DNA from: Spirochaetota bacterium
Lineage (GTDB): Bacteria; Spirochaetota; JAGLSM01
Assembly: GCA_023135745.1 (NCBI GenBank)
Contig: JAGLSM010000010.1
Location: 1-14,428 of the forward strand
Direction of reading: 5' to 3'
DNA: 14,428 nucleotides
Below the pieces are notes generated by a model. It ran no database searches, had not been told where the DNA came from, and saw nothing but the letters and a program-made list of their open reading frames with translations. Both the position numbers and the translations under genes were made by a program. Of the stretch, positions 1 through 6,879 are shown one piece after another; the first letter of the stretch is position 1; each line of letters opens with the position of its first letter.

Positions 1-43
1 AATTTATTTGGATATTGGGTCATTTGGTACTCAAACAGAGCAT

Positions 44-69
44 TTTTCAAAAAAATGAAGTTCTGCAAC
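44..69 (+). repeat. Copy of a 25-26 base repeat also found at 13382-13406 and 13524-13548
   Basis: This stretch begins TTTTCAAAAAA and ends TTCTGCAAC, the same two blocks that bound the right arm of the inverted repeat at 13524-13548; only the 5-6 bases between them differ. It lies about 50 bases beyond the stop codon of the minus-strand kinase gene, as the other copy lies just beyond the stop of the minus-strand ferredoxin gene. Any left-hand partner arm would be outside the window. Bases 1-119 hold no convincing gene. It could be the end of a small non-autonomous element or a dispersed 3'-end repeat. Confidence 0.5.
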
Positions 70-119
70 AAATGTAGATTCACATGCTACTTTTTTAACA
101 AGTTGTGTTTCATTTGTAA

Positions 120-3100
120 CTATTTCATTTTAATTAATAGGAGGGTTATATCATCAGCAGGATGCCCGCCGCACCACTTCATTGTTTCATCGAGAATAGC
201 CTGCGCTTGTTCATTAAGCGGTTTGCGGGTATTTTTTTTAATTATTTTTGTAAGATTTTCTACCTCAAGAAGTCTTCCGTCATTTTTGTTACGTGCTTCA
301 GTTACACCGTCTGTGTATAGAATAATTATATCATCCTTATTCAGTTGGATGGTTTCATCTTTTATATGTTTTTCAATATTATCTTTTATAGCAAGATAAA
401 TACCTTGTGCTTTGGCAATTTCGAAGGTTTTTGTTTTATTACGGTAAATAATTATACCAGGATGTCCCCCGTCAGCATATTTGAATTTTCCGCCGCCGAG
501 ATATTTGAGAAATCTCATGGTCATGAAGTGATATTCTTTTAATCTGTCATTGATATTTGTATAAAGCACGCTGTTTACTTTAAGAAGGGCCTGTTTCGGG
601 GAACAAGATTTTTTGTCTGACAATATTGTAGAAAAGGCTGTCTGAGCCATCATCATTATTAGACCGGGAGTAACTCCATGTCCGGTTACATCACCAATAG
701 CAAACCAGATATTCTTTTTTGTATCATAGATGATATCGTAATAGTCTCCACCCACCTCTTCGGCCGGACGCATCAGGGCGCTTATTTCCAGTTCATCATG
801 TACCGGAGGTTCCGGAAGCATTGCTGTTTGTATTCTTTCGGCTATTTCCATTTCTTTTTGCAGACGTTCTTTCTCCTTTACCTCGGTGTAGAGTATCGCG
901 TTCTCAATGGATATTCCAGCCTGGGAGCATAGCATGTTGAGAACCTCAAGGTCTTCCTGCTTGAATAGTGAGGCGATGATACTGCTGTACAGGTAAATAA
1001 CTCCGTAGAGTTTATTTCGGACGTGGATTGGCGTGCATAATATCGATTTAAGTCCTGTTTTAATTATGCTTTGTTTATCCTTGAATTCATGGTTGGTGGT
1101 GGCATCTGATATAATCAGAGGTGTCATTGTATTGGTTACTTTGTCGATAATGCTTCTGCTTTCCTTAATAGATTGGAATTGACTGCCATCAATATTGCGG
1201 ATTATTCTGGGTTCAAGTGTATCTTTGTTTTCATCATTGTACAGGTAGAGTATTCCCCATTCCGCGCCTGTAAGCTCAATGGCATGGTCCATTATTTTTT
1301 CGAGTAAGTGATCCAGTTCGATTATGGAGCTAAGATACCTGCTGGTTTCGAGTATGGTGTTCATTCTTCGTTCCAGGATAAGCCGATCCTGACGGGATAC
1401 ACTTGTGTCGTGTTTTTGTGATTCCGGAACTATACCCAGTAGATTTTCACAGCGTTTAATGTAGGCCTTCCCGCCGATTTTTTTGAAAATCAGATAGGCT
1501 TTTTGCCATTGGTCTTTGGCTTCTATGTGTTTGTTGACAGAGTCGAGGAATTTACCGTATTCATAATGTCCTTTTGCCTGTTCGAAGCGGCGGCCTATTG
1601 ATTTGGTTTGGGCTATGGATTTCTGGAAATATTTATGGGCTTTTCTTTTTTTGTTTTTCAGACCGTAATATTTTGCGGTTACTCTTAACGCGCTTCCATA
1701 ATGATTTACCCACTTTTTTGCTTGTCTCAATGCCTTGCTGCAAGTTTTTTTTATTTTTTTTAATTCATCTTTTTTTTGTGTTTTTTTAAATCTCTTTTGA
1801 AGAAGAAATTTTTCCATGTAAGCATCTGCAAGAAATGAATAAATATGAACAGTATACTCATTAAGGAAAGTATTTTCTTCGTTTAATTTTTTAGCTTTCT
1901 CTAAATATTTAATTGATTGCTGATAAAATCCTTTTTCTAACAGTAAATAACCATAGAATTTTTCTGAAAAACATCTTCCAAATAAAATGCTATTTCCATG
2001 ACTAATATCAAGAGCCTTTTTGATTGACTTTTCAGATTGCTGAAATTCGCCTATTTCTATATTACATATTGTAATACCAACAAGGGCGGCTGTTGTTCCA
2101 TAGGTATCTTTTGTTTTTTTGCTTATTTCTAAATATTTTAAATAATCGTGGATACTTTTATCATATTGAGATGAAAAAAGATAAGAAAATGCCGTATGAT
2201 TTAAAATTATTCCGGTTTCCCATAAATCACCTATATCTTTAAATTTTGCCCGTGATTTCTCTTCCATTTTAAGTGATTTTTCATATTTTCCTTGCCAACT
2301 AAGACAGCATCCCATCCAATGATATGACTGGGCAATTCCCCATTCATCATTTAAATCCAATCTCATATCCAATGCTTTTTTATGAAATTTATATGCTTTT
2401 TTAAACAAAGGAATTGAGGCAAGAAGCATTCCATATCCAGCCATACCTTGAGCCAATTCCCTGGATTTGCCAATTTTTGATTCAGCCATATTTAACCATG
2501 AAAATGTGTTTGATACAAATTTAAATGTATCTGTAAAAATGTACATCCAATTTAAAGTGAGATAAAACCAGGTGATTTCCCTGTATTTTTCATCAACATT
2601 TTCAATTTTCATTCTAATAAAGATAAATGGGAATATGTTATGTAATAATCTGGTAAAAAGACCCTTTAGAATAGTTGATATTACTTGCGCTTTTGTTCTT
2701 GGTATTTTAACACCAAGTAAAGATATACCGCTTATCAATGTTTCCTCACATTTTTCATATTCTGCCTTTTTAAAATATCCTAATCCTATTTTTCTATACG
2801 TTCTTGCTTTTTCTAATTTACCTTCTTTTAAGGATACGATTTCTTTTAATGTTTTTATGGCTTCATCGCTTTTCCCGACTGTCAGATATACTTCTGATAA
2901 ATTTTCTTTTGCTTCAATCCATTTATTATTATTCTTTTGTTTTTTATCCTCTAAAATCCGGATGCCGATATTGAAATACTTTATTGCTTCTTCATTTGCG
3001 TAACCTTCCTTTGCTTTTTCCGCGGCAGGCAGCACGTATTCAAGTGTTTTATCCTTATCACCTGACTCCGTGTAATGATAGGCAAGCTCGAACAGTGCAG

Positions 3101-5243
3101 AGTCTATGTTGTCTTTGTTTAATGTTTCTATGCTTCGTGCGATTTGATTATGAAGGTTTTGCAGGTTTTCTTTATTGATTTGACTTAAGAAGGTTTCATG
3201 AATTTTATCATGAGTAAATAAAAAGCTGCCTTTGTTTCTGCCTTCTTCAATTAACTGTGTTTGCGTCAATGTGTCTATTATTGAAATAATATTTTCTTTA
3301 TCGTAGGGCAGTAAATTATACAGGAGTGTAATTTCAAATTCACGGCCTATTACAGAACCTGCGCGTAATATCTTTTGCTGCTCATCGTTTAGGTTTTCTA
3401 TATGTTTTAATAAGAGGTCAATGATGTTGTTTGTGATTTTAATTTGATTGATTTTATCCCAATCCGTATTCCAGGAACCATTTGCCCATACGATAGCTTT
3501 ATTCTGTACCAGTTCGCGCAGTAATGTGATAGCAAAAAAAGGATTGCCTTGTGTTTTTTTCATCAGGTAATTACTTAGTGTTTCAGCTTCTTGCAGATCT
3601 TCGCCGAGAAGCTGAGCAATCAATTCATTGAGTTTATTATTGCCCATTTTTTCCAGGATTATGTTTTTGACGGGTTTTTTATTATTGATTGAAGCTTGTA
3701 TGATTTTATTCAGGCTATGTGTTGTATCAATTTCGTTATTTCTATAAGTGCCGACAATAAACAGGTTTGTATCTGCTATTTTGTCCATTATTTCTGACAG
3801 CAGTGTGAGGGTTCCTTCATCCGCCCACTGAAGGTCATCCAGAAACAGGACGCATGTCTGACCTTGTTCGGCCAGGCTGCATAAGAAATTGCTTGCAGCC
3901 ATTAAGAATCGTTGATTTTCACGTTCGCTTTCCAGTTCAACAAGCGGCGGCTCATCCTTTAATAAATATTCCATATTGGGATTGAGTTGTATTATTATCC
4001 TCCCTAAAGATCCTGCGATTTTATGTATTCTCAGGGCCTCTTTTTCCTGATCCTCTTTAGTTAGTTTTTGTATCTTGTTCAGATAGTCATTGAGAATGTC
4101 TTTAAACGGATGATACGGGATTTTATTTTCCTGATTCAAGCAGCGGCCCTGAAGGAATAGACCTCCTTTTTTATAACCTTTGTAATATATATTTTGTTTA
4201 AGAGCATCAACAAGACGGGTTTTTCCAATACCTGCTTCTCCTCCTATTAAACAGATACTTCCGTTATTATCGATTGCCTTGTTATAAGCGTTTTTAAGTA
4301 AGGAGAATTCCTGTTTTCTTCCGATTAAATGTGTCTGGTAGCTGAGTTTAATTTTTGGATCTTTTTGCGCAATGATAAAGTTAAGTGAACCGCTTTGAAA
4401 TAGTTTAAGGTCGTTAAGGAGTCCGGAGGCGCTCTGATACCTTAAGTCAGGTTCTTTGGCCAACAGTTTTAGTAAGATTTCTTCAATTATTTCAGGGATT
4501 TCAGGATTGAGTTTGCGGACAGAGGGTGGAGTCATTGCTGCCTGCTGATGTATGAGACTGCCGATTTCGGTGGCTTTAAAAGGGAGTTCTTTTGCAAGCA
4601 GTTCATAAAAAATAATACCAAGGGAATACAAGTCGCTTCTCTCATCTATTACTGTATTGATAATACCAAGCGCTTCCGGTGACATATATCCGAATGTTCC
4701 CACAACAGCATCTTTACCCTTAATTTGTGTCAGCTCCAGGACGTGTGCCAGTCCGAAATCCATTACAACGATATGTATTTGTTCATTTTGCGCGTGAGAT
4801 GGGCGCATCATCATTATATTAGCCGGTTTAAGGTCTCTATGTATAATGTTTCTGCTGTGTACGTATTGAAGAGCTTCCGTGATTTGCTGTATAATTATTA
4901 TTATATCGCGCAGTGATAATTTATTCCCGGAAGAGATGGTTTCACGGAGGCTTAAGCCTTTTATCATTTCCTGAATAATATAGGGTATGCCGTTATTCTC
5001 ACCTGTGCCATGGAATTTGATAATGTGAGGGTTTTCCAGTTTACTGATTGTCTGAGCTTCTTTTTTGAACCTGATCTGGTCTTCTATATATTTTGAGGTT
5101 GAATCCGGCTTAAGGAATTTTATGGCTACATGATTGTCTGAATTTATGTCCAGTGCTTTAAAAACAGTAGACATCCTGCTTTCACCCAGTTTTTTAATAA
5201 GCTGAAAACGGTTGTCGATTGTTTGGTTGATCGAAGGTTGCAT
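120..5243 (-). CDS. Ser/Thr protein kinase - AAA ATPase - TPR - GAF - SpoIIE/PP2C phosphatase, single polypeptide
   Basis: A 1707-residue cytoplasmic signalling protein with no signal peptide. Kinase domain, about residues 12-285: catalytic lysine K42 in VAIK, HRDLKPAN with D137, DFG at 162-164, and SPE (188-190) for APE. The glycine loop is degenerate (GESRMS instead of GxGxxG). AAA_16-type ATPase, about 305-700: Walker A GGEAGIGKT (334-342), Walker B FLDD (467-470). TPR-like helical repeats, about 710-1260. GAF domain, about 1310-1453, then a short coiled coil. SpoIIE-type phosphatase, about 1468-1707, with metal-binding motifs GGDYYD (1498), GDVTGHG (1517), ADGGHP (1590), TDGVTEA (1644) and ADDIT (1696), all intact. 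The start has AGGAAG four bases upstream. Family knowledge: such kinase-ATPase proteins resemble PknK, and SpoIIE phosphatases usually act on STAS anti-sigma antagonists; no such partner is seen here. The substrate is unknown. Confidence 0.96.
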   Translation of the reverse strand: MQPSINQTIDNRFQLIKKLGESRMSTVFKALDINSDNHVAIKFLKPDSTSKYIEDQIRFKKEAQTISKLENPHIIKFHGTGENNGIPYIIQEMIKGLSLRETISSGNKLSLRDIIIIIQQITEALQYVHSRNIIHRDLKPANIMMMRPSHAQNEQIHIVVMDFGLAHVLELTQIKGKDAVVGTFGYMSPEALGIINTVIDERSDLYSLGIIFYELLAKELPFKATEIGSLIHQQAAMTPPSVRKLNPEIPEIIEEILLKLLAKEPDLRYQSASGLLNDLKLFQSGSLNFIIAQKDPKIKLSYQTHLIGRKQEFSLLKNAYNKAIDNNGSICLIGGEAGIGKTRLVDALKQNIYYKGYKKGGLFLQGRCLNQENKIPYHPFKDILNDYLNKIQKLTKEDQEKEALRIHKIAGSLGRIIIQLNPNMEYLLKDEPPLVELESERENQRFLMAASNFLCSLAEQGQTCVLFLDDLQWADEGTLTLLSEIMDKIADTNLFIVGTYRNNEIDTTHSLNKIIQASINNKKPVKNIILEKMGNNKLNELIAQLLGEDLQEAETLSNYLMKKTQGNPFFAITLLRELVQNKAIVWANGSWNTDWDKINQIKITNNIIDLLLKHIENLNDEQQKILRAGSVIGREFEITLLYNLLPYDKENIISIIDTLTQTQLIEEGRNKGSFLFTHDKIHETFLSQINKENLQNLHNQIARSIETLNKDNIDSALFELAYHYTESGDKDKTLEYVLPAAEKAKEGYANEEAIKYFNIGIRILEDKKQKNNNKWIEAKENLSEVYLTVGKSDEAIKTLKEIVSLKEGKLEKARTYRKIGLGYFKKAEYEKCEETLISGISLLGVKIPRTKAQVISTILKGLFTRLLHNIFPFIFIRMKIENVDEKYREITWFYLTLNWMYIFTDTFKFVSNTFSWLNMAESKIGKSRELAQGMAGYGMLLASIPLFKKAYKFHKKALDMRLDLNDEWGIAQSYHWMGCCLSWQGKYEKSLKMEEKSRAKFKDIGDLWETGIILNHTAFSYLFSSQYDKSIHDYLKYLEISKKTKDTYGTTAALVGITICNIEIGEFQQSEKSIKKALDISHGNSILFGRCFSEKFYGYLLLEKGFYQQSIKYLEKAKKLNEENTFLNEYTVHIYSFLADAYMEKFLLQKRFKKTQKKDELKKIKKTCSKALRQAKKWVNHYGSALRVTAKYYGLKNKKRKAHKYFQKSIAQTKSIGRRFEQAKGHYEYGKFLDSVNKHIEAKDQWQKAYLIFKKIGGKAYIKRCENLLGIVPESQKHDTSVSRQDRLILERRMNTILETSRYLSSIIELDHLLEKIMDHAIELTGAEWGILYLYNDENKDTLEPRIIRNIDGSQFQSIKESRSIIDKVTNTMTPLIISDATTNHEFKDKQSIIKTGLKSILCTPIHVRNKLYGVIYLYSSIIASLFKQEDLEVLNMLCSQAGISIENAILYTEVKEKERLQKEMEIAERIQTAMLPEPPVHDELEISALMRPAEEVGGDYYDIIYDTKKNIWFAIGDVTGHGVTPGLIMMMAQTAFSTILSDKKSCSPKQALLKVNSVLYTNINDRLKEYHFMTMRFLKYLGGGKFKYADGGHPGIIIYRNKTKTFEIAKAQGIYLAIKDNIEKHIKDETIQLNKDDIIILYTDGVTEARNKNDGRLLEVENLTKIIKKNTRKPLNEQAQAILDETMKWCGGHPADDITLLLIKMK

Positions 5244-5263
5244 TGAGCTTCCTGTTACAAATG

Positions 5264-5298
5264 ATACAGCTATTCTACCATGAATAGCTGTATACAGC
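5264..5298. promoter_or_regulatory. Operator-like cluster: 12-bp perfect inverted repeat plus overlapping 12-bp palindrome
   Basis: ATACAGCTATTC (5264-5275) and its exact reverse complement (5282-5293) are separated by six bases. The right arm overlaps a second perfect palindrome, GCTGTATACAGC (5287-5298). The half-site ATACAGC therefore occurs three times in 35 bases. It begins 20 bases upstream of the kinase start codon and lies about 120 bases upstream of the divergent barrel gene. It could be a repressor or activator site, or an RNA hairpin in the kinase leader. The symmetry is seen directly; the function is inferred. Confidence 0.55.
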
Positions 5299-5402
5299 CA
5301 GAATAATTATCTATATGTAGTATTTATCTTAAGCAGCTGATATTTCAACCTCCGTCCCCATATCAATGATGATATAAAAAACTGCATAAATTCCTGTATT
5401 TT

Positions 5403-5422
5403 TATAATCTTTGCTGTATAAT
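5403..5422 (+). promoter_or_regulatory. Two TATAAT hexamers just before the barrel gene (candidate -10 boxes)
   Basis: TATAAT occurs at 5403-5408 and again at 5417-5422, the second overlapping the first possible ATG at 5421. Neither has a good -35 hexamer at 16-18 bases. If the first is used, transcription would start near 5415 and the message would have almost no leader. That agrees with the lack of a Shine-Dalgarno sequence before either ATG (5421 or 5430). Confidence 0.35.
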
Positions 5423-5978
5423 GAAACTCATGAAGAGATGGTTTATTTTTGCAGTGGTTATTCTCATTATGTTATCAGGGGGATCGATTTATTCCGGAGA
5501 GACAATTTATTCCATGCGGGTAAACGCGGGAATTTCGCTGCCGTTTTCGAGTTATATTTCAACTTATCTGGATACCGGTTTAACGGGAGGCCTTGATTTC
5601 TCCATAAAAAAAGATTTCTGGATGCTTTCTATGCAGTATTCTGTAGGGTTTATTATGTTTCCGCTTAAAGATACTGCTGATTCTTCCTTTATTTATATTC
5701 CAATAACAATAGGACTCATGTACAAAATACCTTTGATGCTGCCTAAAGGGCTTTTCTTTCACGCGTTTATTGAAACCGGTATTGGAATTGAGATGCTCAG
5801 AGGCGGTGGTAAAACTGATATAGGTTCAGGGTTTGTTTTTAATCTGGGGCCGAAATTTACCTATCGTTTTCATGATTATTGGGAAGCAGGTTTGTATATA
5901 AAATGGGCTACACTTACAGATAAGGACGAAACCGCGTCATTTCTGAATTTTCAGTTATTCGCGGAGTACAGGTTATAG
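5421..5978 (+). CDS. Small outer-membrane beta-barrel candidate, secreted
   Basis: A 185-residue protein with an N-terminal signal peptide: positively charged MKLMKRW, a hydrophobic core to about residue 20, and a likely cleavage site near SIYSG-E (about 26). The mature part shows alternating polar/apolar strands separated by short Gly/Asp turns, aromatic residues at strand ends, and a final strand ending in EYRL, as in 8-stranded OmpX/OmpW-sized barrels. No specific family is recognised. The ATG at 5430 (MKRWFIF) is an equally plausible start; neither has a clear ribosome binding site. It is followed after 8 bases by a lipoprotein gene, so the two are probably co-transcribed and may work together in the outer membrane. 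It diverges from the kinase gene. Confidence 0.75.
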   Translation: MKLMKRWFIFAVVILIMLSGGSIYSGETIYSMRVNAGISLPFSSYISTYLDTGLTGGLDFSIKKDFWMLSMQYSVGFIMFPLKDTADSSFIYIPITIGLMYKIPLMLPKGLFFHAFIETGIGIEMLRGGGKTDIGSGFVFNLGPKFTYRFHDYWEAGLYIKWATLTDKDETASFLNFQLFAEYRL

Positions 5979-5986
5979 GGTGAAAT

Positions 5987-6805
5987 ATGTATATTAAACG
6001 TTTCAGTTTATTCTTATTCGTATTTTTTATCTTGTCATGCGGTAATTATTCTCTGCTTGAAAAAATAGGTCCTCAGGATGATATGGATTATTTTATGTTT
6101 AAGGCAGGGAATATCTGGGAATTTTCCGCTAAAACAATTGAAACGCCCGGGGATACTAAAAATAGCCTATTAAGATTAATAATGATTGAAAATCCGAAAT
6201 TTAAAAATGCTCAATACTTTTCCTTTGTATATAGTTCATCCAATGATGGAGATCTTGAGTTTTCATTTGAGACTAACTATAATTCGGCTTTTATTAAATC
6301 AGCTTACGGTTATCGTAACGCAATTAATCTATTAAATGAATTCAGCACAAATACAACCGGAGCCGTGGGTTATCCTGAATATTTAACTTTTCCCTTTATA
6401 AAATTTCCGTTTGTTGAAGGATTATCAAATAATTTCACAGCTGATCAGGTAATATCGAACTATCCACTGTCACAGGCGGTTTCTCCAAGACCGGTGAATA
6501 TTCACATTGATGGTTCAATGATAATAGAACAGAACAATCTGACTCTTGAAGTAATGGGGACAGAGTATACAAGATGTATAAAAGTTAAATACTCATATAT
6601 AATGGAAATAACCAGTCTGATTGACAATCTTCCTTATGCTGCCGGAGATAGTATCTTCTATGCAAAAGAGGATTCTCAATACTATCTCGCGCCTAATACA
6701 GGTATTATTCGTATTACAAGGCTCAGAAGTAAACGAAATGAACTAAATCAGTTTTCGGAGTGGTATTTAAATGCTGAATTGTTAAAATTTTCACCTACCA
6801 TGTAA
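5987..6805 (+). CDS. Lipoprotein of unknown function
   Basis: A 272-residue protein with a clear lipoprotein signal: MYIKRF, a run of Phe/Leu/Val, then lipobox ILSC with the lipidated cysteine at residue 18. The next residues are Gly-Asn, not an Asp sorting signal. The remainder is rich in aromatic and beta-strand residues (for example NIWEFSAKTIE, EVMGTEYTRCIKVKY, GIIRITRL) and resembles secreted beta-sandwich proteins, but I do not recognise a named family. GGGTGA at 5978-5983 overlaps the stop of the upstream barrel gene and serves as its ribosome binding site, so translational coupling is likely. It ends 74 bases before the next gene. I infer an outer-membrane lipoprotein paired with the barrel. 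Confidence 0.85.
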   Translation: MYIKRFSLFLFVFFILSCGNYSLLEKIGPQDDMDYFMFKAGNIWEFSAKTIETPGDTKNSLLRLIMIENPKFKNAQYFSFVYSSSNDGDLEFSFETNYNSAFIKSAYGYRNAINLLNEFSTNTTGAVGYPEYLTFPFIKFPFVEGLSNNFTADQVISNYPLSQAVSPRPVNIHIDGSMIIEQNNLTLEVMGTEYTRCIKVKYSYIMEITSLIDNLPYAAGDSIFYAKEDSQYYLAPNTGIIRITRLRSKRNELNQFSEWYLNAELLKFSPTM

Positions 6806-6879
6806 GAATTTATCCACATTTTGCCGATAGTTAAAAAAACGCCCTTAAAAACGTATTATATAGAAAAAAGGCTGAATAT

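Noticed and set aside
15..20. TTGGGT 23 bases before the repeat copy, as also at 13495-13500, suggesting longer homology
   Set aside because: The spacing is identical, but the 23 bases between match at only about five positions, so extended homology is not supported.
2572..3003. 143-codon plus-strand ORF opposite the kinase gene
   Set aside because: It is antisense to a clearly coding TPR region, is Phe/Ser/Leu-rich as expected for the complement of Lys/Glu/Asn-rich codons, and has no ribosome binding site.
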